Assembly (NCBI GenBank): GCA_947044365.1
Contig: OX345641.1
Span: 1 to 64,000, forward strand
Source of the DNA: Petrosia ficiformis
Lineage: Eukaryota > Porifera > Demospongiae > Haplosclerida > Petrosiidae
Length of the DNA: 64,000 bases
Direction: 5' to 3'
A program made the position numbers and the translations under genes. Shown piece after piece: positions 12,901 through 24,429 of this stretch (position 1 is the stretch's first letter; every line of letters begins with the position of its first letter). The notes under the pieces were generated by a model, which ran no database searches, had not been told where the DNA came from, and worked only from the letters and a program-made list of their open reading frames with translations.

Positions 12901-15100
12901 AACTGTAGAACTAGAAAAAATTCAAAATATGTCCCTTTTATGTCCCTCGATAGAAAATTTGTGCCCTGGACACTTTTTTGGCAATTTCAGGGCTTGAAAT
13001 TTCACCTGTACATTTGTCCACCTTCCCTCATTTCCCTGGTATATCTGGTTGATTTCCCCCAAAGGGACATATGTCCCTCAAATTTCAAATATGCTTGCCG
13101 CAAATTTAGTAATGGCGTTGTGCTACTCCATTTCCACTAACCACACCCTGATAGTGCAATCTTCTCTACCTACTTTCATTCCTGAACCCTGAAATATGTC
13201 CCTAAAATATGTCCCTGTTTGGGGTTTCCCATTAAGGAAAGGTCCAACAAGCCTGGTATTTTAATGTGTTGCTTGTCTCCTCCTATTCTTTAATTTTCAT
13301 TGAAAAACAATTTTTCATATTTTTGAACTTTGGGGTTTCCATACTTCCCATTGACCCTGGAAGAAAATCTTCTTACAATGTATTCTACCCCCAATACCAA
13401 CTCCACCCACAAAATTTGGGGAAAATCCCTAACAGGGACATATGTCCCTTCAGAAATATTTTGCCCTGAACCCTTTACAAGCTTCCAAACTTTCTATACA
13501 TTTTTGTAATGAAACTCTAGTAGGAGTACATTCCATTGCACTGCTTATTGTAAAATCCCCCAAAGGGACATATGTCCCTCAATTTTCATAATGATCTGCG
13601 TTTAAATTTACAGTGTAGTTGTGCTACTCCATCTCTACTAACCACACCCTGATAGTTTAATCTTCCCTTCCTTCCTCCATTCTGGAACCCTGGAATATGT
13701 CCCTAAAATATGTCCCTGTTTGGGGTTCTTCGTTAAGGAAAGCTCCAACAAGCCTGGTATTTTAATATGTTGCTTGTCTCCTCCTACTCTTCAATTTTCA
13801 TTGAAAAAAAAATTTTCATATTTTTGAATTTGGGGTATTCCTATTTTCCATTGACCCTGGAAGAAAATATTCACACCTTTTAATCTACTCCTAATACCAA
13901 CTGCACCTACCAAATTTGGAGAAAATCCCTAACAGGGACATATGTCCCTTCAGAAAAATTTGCCCTGAACCCTTTACAAGCTTCCAAACTTTCTATACAT
14001 TTTTGTGGTGAAACTCTAGTGGGAGTACATTCCATTGCACTACTTATTGTAAAATCCCCCAAAGGGACATATGTCCCTCAATTTTCATAATGATCTGCGT
14101 TTAAATTTACAGTGTGGTTGTGCTACTCCATCTCTACTAACCACACCCTGATAGTTTAATTTTCCCTTCCTTCCTCCATTCTGGAACCCTGGAATATGTC
14201 CCTAAAATATGTCCCTGTTTGGGGTACTTCGTTAAGGAAAGCTCCAACAAGCCTGGTATTTTAATATGTTGCTTGTCTCCTCCTACTCTTTAATTTTCAT
14301 TGAAAAAAAAATTTTCATATTTTTGAATTTTGGGGTATTCCTATTTTCCATTGACCCTGGAAGAAAATATTCACACCTTTTAATCTACTCCTAATACCAA
14401 CTGCACCTACCAAATTTGGAGAAAATCCCTAACAGGGACATATGTCCCTTCAGAAATATTTTGCCCTGAACCCTTTACAAGCTTCCAAACTTTCTATACA
14501 TTTTTGTGGTGAAACTCTAGTGGGAGTACATTCCATTGCACTACTTATTGTAAAATCCCCCAAAGGGACATATGTCCCTCAATTTTCATAATGATCTGCG
14601 TTTAAATTTACAGTGTGGTTGTGCTACTCCATCTCTACTAACCACACCCTGATAGTTTAATCTTCCCTTCCTTCCTCCATTCTGGAACCCTGGAATATGT
14701 CCCTAAAATATGTCCCTGTTTGGGGTACTTCGTTAAGGAAAGCTCCAACAAGCCTGGTATTTTAATATGTTGCTTGTCTCCTCCTACTCTTCAATTTTCA
14801 TTGAAAAAAAAATTTTCATATTTTTGAATTTTGGGGTATTCCTATTTTCCATTGACCCTGGAAGAAAATATTCACACCTTTTAATCTACTCCTAATACCA
14901 ACTGCACCTACCAAATTTGGAGAAAATCCCTAAGGGGGACATATGTCCCTGCAATATAAATGTGCCCTGCACAACTTACAAGCTTCAGAGCTCTCTATAA
15001 TTTTCTGTGGTGAAACCCCAGGGAGAGTACATTCCGTCCCACCATAAACCCTAAATAGGGACATAATTTATATGTCCCTCCCCCAAACAAATTAAGTTTG
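12900..15100. repeat. 500-bp tandem array rich in GGGACATATGTCCC palindromes
   Basis: Four head-to-tail units of about 500 bp are anchored by AAAGGGACATATGTCCC at 13,061, 13,562, 14,061 and 14,562. Each unit has two copies of the 14-bp perfect palindrome GGGACATATGTCCC plus direct TATGTCCCTAAAATATGTCC motifs. Units 2-4 are nearly identical and the first is diverged. No long open frame exists. Confidence 0.95.
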
Positions 15101-15460
15101 GGAAACCATACCCATACACAACAGGTAGGAATTTCATCCTACAAGTGATGCACTATATAGGGCATTTTCATACTACTACAATAATGAAAGGGACATATTT
15201 CAGGGACATAATTTTAAAAATATAACTTCGAAAATTTGTATAGCTTCAATTGTTCTATAGGAGTTAACCCTGAAAGGATGTCTCCTCAGTACAATAATAG
15301 AAACATTCTGAAACTTTTTCATTTCTGAAAGGGACATAGGGACATATATGTCCCTTCACATAATGAATGATGCAATGGAGTTCATCGGGGATGAGAATTC
15401 CAATAGTGTTGTCCTGCCATAGTAAAAAGTACCATTCTTGAGAAATCACATATGTCCCAC
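15100..15460. repeat. Diverged tail of the GGGACATA array
   Basis: Further GGGACATA and TATGTCCC motifs occur here, including GGGACATAGGGACATATATG near 15,333, but without the regular 500-bp spacing. Parts of this tail (for example GGACATATTTCAGGGACATA) recur at about 22,440 and 23,170. Confidence 0.8.
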
Positions 15461-15479
15461 AAGAAAATTAAAGTATGCA

Positions 15480-16090
15480 TACTTCAGATGTGATTACATT
15501 CAATTACATCAAATTGCATTCAATTACATTCAATGATTTGGTACAATTGAAGACCTTCAATTACTTTCAATTATTACATTCAAATACAGCCAAATTACAT
15601 TGCATCACACTTAAAATGCAAATTACACTGAATTAAATTAAATTACTTCACTGAATTCAAAATCCATTGGGATACCTTCAATTTCCTCTGTTTAGCTTCT
15701 AATTATATTCAGTTCTCTTCAAATTACATTCAAACACTTTCAATTGTTAAGAATTGGCTAATTTGATTGAAGTATCATGTAACTGTAACTGCTTGCAATC
15801 AATTACCATCAAATACCTTTAATTTAGGTTCAATTATTTTCTAATTCTACTTAGTCAAAATTACTTGAATTCACTTTTTTGAATTACAATGAAATACTTT
15901 TTGCATTCCCTTATTTTCAAATTCCGTTGAATTACCCTAATTTGCATTCACTACTTTGCAATTGCATCAAATTATTTTAAATTACATGAAATACCATTTA
16001 TTGCATTCTAATTTTATTCCAATACCTTCACTTCCTTTATTTGATTTTAGCCTCCATTTAAATGCCACACCTTCAAAATATTTCTTTGGA
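15480..16090. repeat. Degenerate CAATTACATT-type low-complexity repeat
   Basis: About 600 bp are dominated by irregular variants of CAATTACATT and CAAATTACATT without a fixed period. The stretch sits just upstream of the SET-recombinase fusion gene. No coding frame is supported. Confidence 0.75.
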
Positions 16091-16477
16091 TTTCTATCAA
16101 GTTTGCTGAATTTTTCAACTTCTGAACTACAATTAACTGGTAATTGTACTATTATATGTACATTATTCTTTAATATTTAAACTAAACACCATTTTCTGTA
16201 ATTATATAGTATTACTAATTGACTAATTGTAAGGTAGCCATTTTTACAAAGGTCTGTTTTATAGTAAAGTGAGCTATAAAATAAAGAGTACTTGAGTCTT
16301 TGTTTTGATAATTGGTCAGTGGAATAACTACTTAACTTGTCACAAGTGGACAGAGTTGTGAAACAAAATGGCGTAATTTAAAAAGTTCATACTACTTGTA
16401 TTAACAAGTTATTTTAATGTAAAATAATGAAATTTAGTTCACTTCATATCTCACAATAGAGTAATCCAGAGTTCATC

Positions 16478-19410
16478 ATGTCCAAAAGGAGACTCTTGGA
16501 CAGTGATTCCGACATTGAAGACTTTGTTTTGAAGAAAACAAAATCTTCACTTTCCTGCGAGAAATATAGTGTTGGAGGTTTACCTGAGTTTTTGAATCTA
16601 GAAAGTAAGTATTTTTAACAAATTAATTTATTTTATTTGATTGTTAGATTCAAGTGACAAGAAGTCAACATCTGAAGAATACAGTAATTTAGGCTGTACA
16701 GAAGAAACATCTCTTCATTTAGAATGTAAGTGTTGTCAATACAATTTAGTTTGAGTTTATGTACCTGTTAGGTTCAAGTGATGATGAGTCAGTACAAGAT
16801 ATTACAGATGAAGGTAAAATGACATATGCTTTAAGGTTAATTTATGTTACTTGTACAAGTAGGTTCGATTCAAGACATTTCAGAGAGTGTGGAAGATTGT
16901 AAGATTGATATAGACTTTTAAGCAAATATGAACTCATTTTCTTCAGTTTCCAGTGAAGAAGAAGGAAAGACATCACTGAGGAAGTCAACAAGAATATGGT
17001 TAGTTACTTTTTTAGTAACACAAACTCTAGAATGCATTAATATAGGAAACACCAAACTATAAAAGAAAAGGTCATTGATGGTCTCACAAGAGACCTCAAT
17101 GCACCAATAGAAGTTAGAGATACGGGGACAAGTAAAGGGAGAGGCATATTTGCCTTAAAACCTATACCATCGCACACATTTCTATGCGAATATAAAACAA
17201 CTGGGGTATATAATCAATTACAATATGACAAAAGATTGAAAGAATATGAAAAAAACAATGAAACCTCTGGAAGCATTTCCTTCAAAGTTGGGAGAAAGAC
17301 CTTATTTTATGATGCCACCAGACGTTACAATCAGTATGGTTTGTACATGAACCATAGTCGTAATCCAAATGCAAGAATCTACAGTCCCATCACCATCCGA
17401 GGTAAATCTAGACTTGGAATGTACTCAATTCAGGATGTACAAGAAGATGAAGAATTAGAATGGGATTATGGCATAACAACAAGTGAAATGCCATGGTTAC
17501 AATCAAAAGGTAAATCTCTGCATTTATGATATATTGTACTATCAAACTAATAAAGTAGGTGAAGCAGACACTGAAGTAGACATTGAAGAGAAAGAGGATG
17601 AGGAAGATACTATACAGCAGTTAGGTAGGTTATAGTTAATTATGTTACATTCAATTAACCTTTCATGGATGGTTTGTTCTTGAGCTATCACAATAGCCAT
17701 GGTGTTACAGTCTATCATTGATGTGGTCCGGGTTGGCATATTTTTGTTCTTAAATTTAAGCCATTTTCCTGCATAGTTTTGCACTCTGGTCTCTGAAAGA
17801 GTTAAATTATCAATCCGTACTTTAGGTAACTTTGAAAAATATAGAAAATACTATCACTGTCCTGTAGAAGGATGTAAAGCACAAGCCTTGAAAAAACTAT
17901 CGAATCATCTAACATCTGTTCATTCAATAACTGATACTACAACCCGAAAAGAGCTATTAGCAAAAGCAAAGAAAGCAGGAGTTGCAAAGAGAGGTGAAAT
18001 GAAAAGAAATCCGTTGCAACTAACCATCCAGCAAAGCTTCCAAATTAGTCAACATGTCGATAAAAATATTGTGGTGCCCACGGCTCAAAAAAAAAAGGGG
18101 TCAACCCGCAGTTATGAGTTTTATGACATCGACAATACAAAAGAACTGGCAGCATTCTACAAAAATCTGACTAGCTTCGACGGAGGCAGCAAATCCTCCG
18201 TTGAAGCTAGACAGATTTGCACAGATGTGTCGAAATATTTGGCATTTGCCGACTCGACACAGTTAAAATGGGACAATCTTCTCGACACGGATCGTCTCAA
18301 GCAGTATGTGGAGAAGCTCCAGAAAACTGCCATAGGACCTGATGGCCTTGTCACAAAATTGGACAGGGTACAAACTGCTCTCAGATACTTAATGAGAGAT
18401 GTTCCCAAGTACAAAACCAGTGATGCTGCGATGAAAACAATCGAGAGAGTAGGTCTTTGGAAAGCAGGTTTCCGAACTGCAAAAATCACACACACAAGGG
18501 ATAAGGCAGCACGTGAAGTCGACACAACCGATGATGATATGCAGGCTTTGAAAGAGTTGATACATTCAAAGATTGCAAAAACTAAAGTAGAGACCATAGT
18601 AAACAGAGGAAAGTCCTCAGATGAGGACATAAATTTTATCGCAACATATTTATTTATCTGCTTTGGATACAAAAATTTCCAAAGAGCAGGTCCAGCTATA
18701 AACATGACTCTTAAAGAAGTGGCAGAAGCCACATATGTTGGGGAAGATGAAGATACAATGCTAAAAATTATAGTTAGCAATCACAAGACTGCTAAAACAT
18801 ACGGTCCAGCTGTTTTATATTTATCTCTTGATGATTCTGCAATTTTCAATCACTACATCGAGGAAATACGACCAAACATTGCTACATCAGCAGAGTGTGA
18901 CATTGCCCTTCTTAGGGCAAATGGCCTATCCTTTAGAAACAACTATTCACACATTATAAGAGCATACGCTATTGAAGTTGGATTAACAAGAATTCCATCC
19001 TTGACAGCTGTTCGAAAAGCTGGAGCTGTAACAGGAAGAGCAGTGCTATCAAACCCTGAAATGGAGGCAATGTCTCGACAGATGTCCCACAGTTCTGCAA
19101 CATCAGAATTATATTATCGTGTTCGGAAAGGAGGGAAACAATCTCTGAGTGCATTTAAATCGATGCAAATGCTAACAGGTAAGTGAGATGTGTACACATA
19201 ATAAAAAATTACACATTCTTTGACACAGAGCAATCCACTCCACTTCCAAGTGGTTATTTAGAAGCCATTGAAGTATTTTTTAAAGACGAGTTGTCAAAGA
19301 AATCTACGCCTACTTTGGCTAAATGTCGCACCTTTCTTAACAACTACACCTGTGACAAAACAACAAAACAGGTACAAGACAAAGTCCGTGCATTAAATAC
19401 GTCTAAATAA
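16478..19410 (+). CDS. SET methyltransferase - C2H2 finger - tyrosine recombinase fusion
   Basis: Nine exons (16,478-16,604; 16,648-16,725; 16,772-16,813; 16,863-16,898; 16,947-16,998; 17,046-17,509; 17,556-17,624; 17,826-19,178; 19,229-19,410) keep one frame across GT..AG introns, most of them 43-50 bp, giving 800 residues. The order is an acidic Ser-rich N-terminus (1-110); a KMT5A-like SET domain (about 112-266) with GRGIFA at 143-148, NHS at 214-216 and EWDYG at 250-254; an acidic linker; a C2H2 finger (Cys301, Cys306, His317, His322); and a tyrosine-recombinase domain. The last has Arg576 in FQRAGP, Lys610 in NHKTAKTYGP, Arg686 in TAVRK, His711 in MSH, and Tyr719 or Tyr720. The usual His of box II is Thr. 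KMT5A enzymes monomethylate histone H4 Lys20, so this protein may methylate chromatin and bind or recombine DNA. It may be a mobile-element protein or a domesticated one. Separate SET and recombinase genes are possible, but exon phases favour fusion. Confidence 0.88.
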
Positions 19411-20031
19411 GTAATCTTTAAGTATTCTTTTCATTACTATCATGAGTCATTCCACTCATTTAGTTATATATTATTAACATAATGTATCACTTCATTTCTA
19501 TCATTTATCCATTTAGTTATATATTACTTAGTTATATACTATTAACATAATGTACCCCTTTATTTATTTATTTTAGTTCTTTTCATTTACCCATTTCAGT
19601 ATATAATTATTCACTAATCATTTATGCTATCAATATACCATGGGTAAATATCATGATTTCATTACTATCAGTGTTATATCAAAAAGTATGTTTATTTCTT
19701 GTTATTTAAAAAATAGAATTAATAACATTGTAAAGGAGTAGTAGTGCATTAATCATACATAGATTATGTAATGAAAAAACTATGACAGTGAATACAAACT
19801 ATATGAAAGTCTAACTTAATCCAAAACAATACTCACCTTTCAACAATATATTAATAATCAAGTAATCAGCCAAAACTAACTTAGTAAGTACTTGAAACAT
19901 CACAGTTAATAAATGAATTGTAGTCCTGAACAAAAAAAGGGGGACATACTTATTAGTAACTTCCAAATTACTAGGGAGACTTAAAATTGCCAAATACTTG
20001 GTGACCAATAAATGCCTTCTAACCTACTTTA
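19411..20031. other. AT-rich 3' flank of the fusion gene
   Basis: AT-rich sequence with a partial internal repeat (TTAGTTATATATTA at about 19,461 and 19,515). I see nothing else in it that could be called a gene. Confidence 0.5.
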
Positions 20032-20195
20032 ATAGGCAAGCGAGATGAGCATACATGGAGAAAAGTTACATTAAAACAGAGCAATCCACTGCCCCACCAA
20101 GCGGTTCTATACAGCCAATTAAAAAGTTTATGATAAAAAAGGCAACCATAAACAACACACAAAACATAAAAGAATATATTAATAAGTTGATTTAA
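20032..20195 (+). pseudogene. Duplicated last intron and last exon of the fusion gene
   Basis: This copies the end of exon 8, intron 8 and exon 9 of the fusion gene. The stretch AATAGGCAAGCGAGATGAGC matches AACAGGTAAGTGAGATGTGT of the parent, and after a conserved acceptor (AAAACAG) the exon at 20,080-20,195 begins AGCAATCCACTGCCCCACCA. In phase 1 it reads EQSTAPPSGSIQPIKKFM and on to a TAA, against EQSTPLPSGYLEAIEVFF in the parent. It stays open for 38 codons, so it could act as an alternative terminal exon. The copied donor is GC rather than GT and could not serve as an ordinary donor. Confidence 0.65.
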
Positions 20196-20219
20196 CCACA
20201 CGGTTATAAATTTAGTAAA

Positions 20220-20400
20220 CGCTAAAGGACATACATTATATTATTACTTTTAGGGACATGTTACATGGTTTATCACAACACAAGGGACATAACGGTATGT
20301 CCCTCGAATTTTCAGTATGTCCCTGCATTTTCAGGCAAAAGGACATAATATGTCCCCGAAATGGGCCAAGGGACATGGATAGGGACATATTCTCAGGGCT
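20220..20400. repeat. GGGACATA cluster before the telomere-like array
   Basis: Dense GGGACATA and TATGTCCC motifs lead directly into CTAAACCCTAAACCCTAAAC. The same arrangement is repeated at 24,430-24,650. Confidence 0.85.
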
Positions 20401-21424
20401 AAACCCTAAACCCTAAACCCTAGACCCTAAACCACACCCCCTAACCCCACCCTTGACCCTAGACCCTAAACCACACCCCCTAACCCCACCCTTGACCCTA
20501 GACCCTAAACCACACCCCCTAACCCCACCCTTGACCCTAGACCCTAAACCACACCCCCTAACCCCACCCTTGACCCTAGATTCTAAACCACACCCCCTAA
20601 CCCCACCCTTGACCCTAGACCCTAAACCACACCCCCTAACCCCACCCTTGACCCTAGACCCTAAACCACACCCCCTAACCCCACCCTTGACCCTAGACCC
20701 TAAACCACACCCCCTAACCCCACCCTTGACCCTAGACCCTAAACCACACCCCCTAACCCCACCCTTGACCCTAGACCCTAAACCACACCCCCTAACCCCA
20801 CCCTTGACCCTAGACCCTAAACCACACCCCCTAACCCCACCCTTGACCCTAGACCCTAAACCACACCCCCTAACCCCACCCTTGACCCTAGACCCTAAAC
20901 CACACCCCCTAACCCCACCCTTGACCCTAGACCCTAAACCACACCCCCTAACCCCACCCTTGACCCTAGACCCTAAACCACACCCCCTAACCCCACCCTT
21001 GACCCTAGACCCTAAACCACACCCCCTAACCCCACCCTTGACCCTAGACCCTAAACCACACCCCCTAACCCCACCCTTGACCCTAGACCCTAAACCACAC
21101 CCCCTAACCCCACCCTTGACCCTAGACCCTAAACCACACCCCCTAACCCCACCCTTGACCCTAGACCCTAAACCACACCCCCTAACCCCACCCTTGACCC
21201 TAGACCCTAAACCACACCCCCTAACCCCACCCTTGACCCTAGACCCTAAACCACACCCCCTAACCCCACCCTTGACCCTAGACCCTAAACCACACCCCCT
21301 AACCCCACCCTTGACCCTAGACCCTAAACCACACCCCCTAACCCCACCCTTGACCCTAGACCCTAAACCACACCCCCTAACCCCACCCTTGACCCTAGAC
21401 CCTAAACCACACCCCCTAACCCCA
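20401..21424. repeat. 39-bp telomere-like minisatellite, about 25 copies
   Basis: After four CCCTAAA-type repeats, a 39-bp unit containing CCCTAGACCCTAAACC and CACACCCCCTAACCCC is repeated about 25 times almost without change. Because 39 is a multiple of 3, one frame stays open and would give a 13-residue repeat (LDPKPHPLTPPLT). I regard that as a by-product of the period rather than a protein, since there is no conserved start context or partner exon. Confidence 0.97.
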
Positions 21425-21740
21425 TACTTGATGTTTTACTACATTGACATTAACATTGCTATCAAGTAGCATTATAATTTGCGTTTTAATCGCATCATAA
21501 ACACATTATAATTGCAATGAATTTGCGATATAATTGTAAGGAATGAGGAAAGTGTTAACAATGCGTTATAATTATATTTCCTGAAAGCGCGCGTGATGGT
21601 GATTTCAAAAATGCTGATGGTTTTTTATAATCTTGTATGGTTCGTTTGTTATAAGCGTTTCAATATCGAGCACATTTTGCCCTGTATACAGGGTTCTGGG
21701 ATTGCAGGAATTTTCTTATTTAGTAATGGACTCCTAGGGG
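21425..21740. repeat. GCATTATAATTGCG-like low-complexity segment
   Basis: Degenerate GCATTATAATTTGCGTTTTA repeats follow the 39-bp array. The segment recurs after the second, shorter array at about 24,770. Confidence 0.8.
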
Positions 21741-23345
21741 GGTGTGGCATTCCAAACCCCAAGTACCCTATGAAAACCCTAGGTCAAATTTGAGAAACCT
21801 GGAAATTCCCCCATATGTCCCTTTTATGTCCCTCCCCAGAAAAATACACCCTGAACGAGCTTGTTGATATCGTAGGGCCTTCTAACTCCTCACATATTAT
21901 TCAACATACCCTGTTTCCTTCCATATAATCAGCAAAATTCCCCCAAAAGGGACATATGTCCCTAAATTTTTTTTTCTGGGTGGAGTTATATTCAATACTT
22001 GTGGTTAATACTCCACCCTTGCTGACCACAAATGAATAAACCCTGAATCATAAATACCTTTCATTTTCAAACCCTGGAATATGTCCCTAAAATATGTCCC
22101 TTTCAGTAACCAAGACTTGAGGAAGCCTCTCCATAACAGGATGTTACTCGCCTCCACACACTAATTAATTAAACACAAAAACATTTTTTTAGACATTTTT
22201 GGTTTTTGGGGTTTCCCTGCTTCCCATTAACCCTGGGGGCTATAAAATTTTGTGCTTAATCTGCAAGGTAATTGCATTCCACCAGACCACTAACCCCAAA
22301 AAGGGACATAATTAATATGTCCTTCCACCAAACGCTGATTAGTTTGGTAACCCCACCCACACACGTAAGTGAGGAATTTTACCCTACACAAAGTTGTCTA
22401 TATAGTGCATTAGTCAATCTACTCTTTCAATAAAAGGGACATATTACAGGGACATATTCTTTTTAATATGTTAAACCTTGATATATGGTGTCAATTTTTT
22501 TTCTGAGGAATACGCCCTGGAGGTTTGTCTACTTGCATGCAGTATTCAATTATTTCCTCAAACCTCCTGTTTGAAAAGGGACATATGGACAGATGTCCCT
22601 AAATGTTCTGTTCAGGGTGGGGTATATTCAATAAATGTGGTTAATACTGCACGGATGCTGACCACAAATAAATGAACCCTGAACTCTGAATACCTTTCGT
22701 TTTCAAACCCTGGAATATGTCCCCAAATTATGTCCCTTTCAGTAACTAAAACTCGAGGAAGCCTTTCCTTATCAGGATGTTACTCGCCTCCACCCACTAA
22801 TTAATTAAACACAAAAAAAATTTTCTAACATTTTTGGGGTTTGGGGTTTCCCTGCTTCTCATTAACCCTGGAGGATAATTTTCACACTACACACTGCCCG
22901 CCCACCAAAGATCACAGCTTCAAAATTTTAGATACTTTAATGTGAGGAACATTAGATATAGGCATTGGAGATTGTTGTAAATTCTTGTGCTTACTCAGCA
23001 AGTTAATTGCATTCCACCTGACCACTAACCCCAAAAAGGACATATTTAATATGTCCCTCCACCAAACCCTAATTATTATGGTGACTACACCCACACATAT
23101 GAGTGAGGAATTTTACCCTACACACAGTAGTCTATATAGGGCATTAGTCAAACTACTCTTTCAATGAAAAGGACATATTTCAGGGACATAGCGTTTTAAT
23201 ATTTCAAAATTTAGAGATACGGTAGAAATTGTTTTTGAGGGGTATGCCCTCGAAGTTTGTCTACCTGCATGCAATGTTCAAATATTTCATCGAAGCTTCT
23301 ATTCCAAAAGGGACATAGGGACATATATGTCCCTCTTCCCCAATT
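21740..23345. repeat. Second GGGACATATGTCCC repeat block
   Basis: Long diverged units resemble each other (about 21,940-22,570 and 22,570-23,300) and share phrases with the 500-bp array at 13-15 kb, such as CTGGAATATGTCCCTAAAAT and TTTTGGGGTTTCCCTGCTTC. Palindromic GGGACATATGTCCC occurs at about 21,949. No coding frame is supported. Confidence 0.9.
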
Positions 23346-24142
23346 TAATTTTCTGGGGTTCGGGGAGGGAGGCACACAATTGGACCTGAAATATAATTGG
23401 AATTTCCGCACCATTAGACTCGTCATCAAAAAATTAAAAACACTGCTCATGAAATATTCGTCCATACAAATCTAGCGTTAAAAACTTATAAAAAATTTTC
23501 GAAACCACACCCCTCATTTAAAACGTCACTTGCGGTCGAAATCCACGAGGATGTTGTGTGGGCGTGGTCAAAGTAGGTGTGGTCAGAAGCACATGTTTAG
23601 ATTGCTGATAGAAATCCTTATAAAGTTTATCAAGTTTTGGAGTGTTTTTTCAGGTGTCTTCATTTATCAAATTCTTTTGAAAGTACGTTTATTTACCATT
23701 TTCAACATGTACTGTAGTTGATTAGCATTGTTTCGCATATCTATATTGTGGAAGATAGGGTAAGAACTATAAACAAAAAGTAAAATAATATAAACACAAT
23801 TCTTTATCCTCCAATTATTTATCACCCAATACTTTATGTTCTTTATGTATTTCATTTAAACAACCAAGTTCAGTTACTTTAATAATATAATACACAATTA
23901 TTTACCCTCCAATTAATTATCACCCAATACTTTATCTTCTTTATGTATTTCATTTAAACAACCATGTTTACTTTCTGCATACAACAAAATAAAATTTCAT
24001 TTACATATCTACTAGTTGTTATCAAATTACATATATATCTAATCAAACAGGTCATGAAATCTTTAGTTTGGTGATACAATTATATATTCATCTATATAAA
24101 ATATTATTTTGACGGAGTCATTGTTAATTTTCATATAATCTC
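23346..24142. other. AT-rich sequence with a short internal duplication
   Basis: A segment of about 80 bp containing ACAATTATTTACCCTCC / ACAATTCTTTATCCTCC and CACCCAATACTTTATCTTCT occurs twice, near 23,800 and 23,890. Nothing else recognised. Confidence 0.5.
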
Positions 24143-24152
24143 ATGCTTTTAG

Positions 24153-24385
24153 TTAATGGATGTATATTGAAAATATTTCCAAAAATCTTTTCCAAACAAA
24201 CAATGATGAAGGCTCAATTTAAAATTATACAAAAACAAAACCAGAAGATTTACAACATAAAATTCTCTAATTTAACTAAATTGCTCACTAACATTTGTGT
24301 TCCTAAGGCTTTGAGAATATTTCTTGAGCACCTCCAAGAGTTTAAAAAACTGTATTCCAATTCACAAAAAGATCTATCTCAATAA
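24153..24385 (+). CDS. Candidate terminal exon, relation uncertain
   Basis: After an acceptor-like CATGCTTTTAG, a 233-nt stretch stays open in phase 1, the same phase as the last exon of the fusion gene, to a TAA at 24,383. It would encode about 77 residues starting VNGCILKIFPKIFSK, basic and probably helical, with no recognised domain. It lies just before the second copy of the GGGACATA and 39-bp arrangement, in the same relative position as the duplicated last exon at 20,080. This may be another diverged terminal exon, but sequence similarity is weak. Confidence 0.25.
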
Positions 24386-24429
24386 CAAAAAACACAACAA
24401 CGCACATATCACTTTGACTAATTTCCCAA

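Noticed and set aside
16605..17045. SET and recombinase as separate overlapping genes in 16.4-19.4 kb
   Set aside because: All eight junctions keep one frame with consistent phases, and no convincing stop or new start lies between the domains. Kept only as a minor alternative.
20401..21424. True telomere or chromosome end
   Set aside because: The CCCTAAA run is only a few copies long, the array unit is a mixed 39-bp sequence, and the block is internal and duplicated.
20453..21469. A 338-codon open frame of a perfect 13-residue repeat
   Set aside because: It is produced by the 39-bp minisatellite, whose length is a multiple of 3. There is no protein-like start, no variation by codon position and no partner exon.
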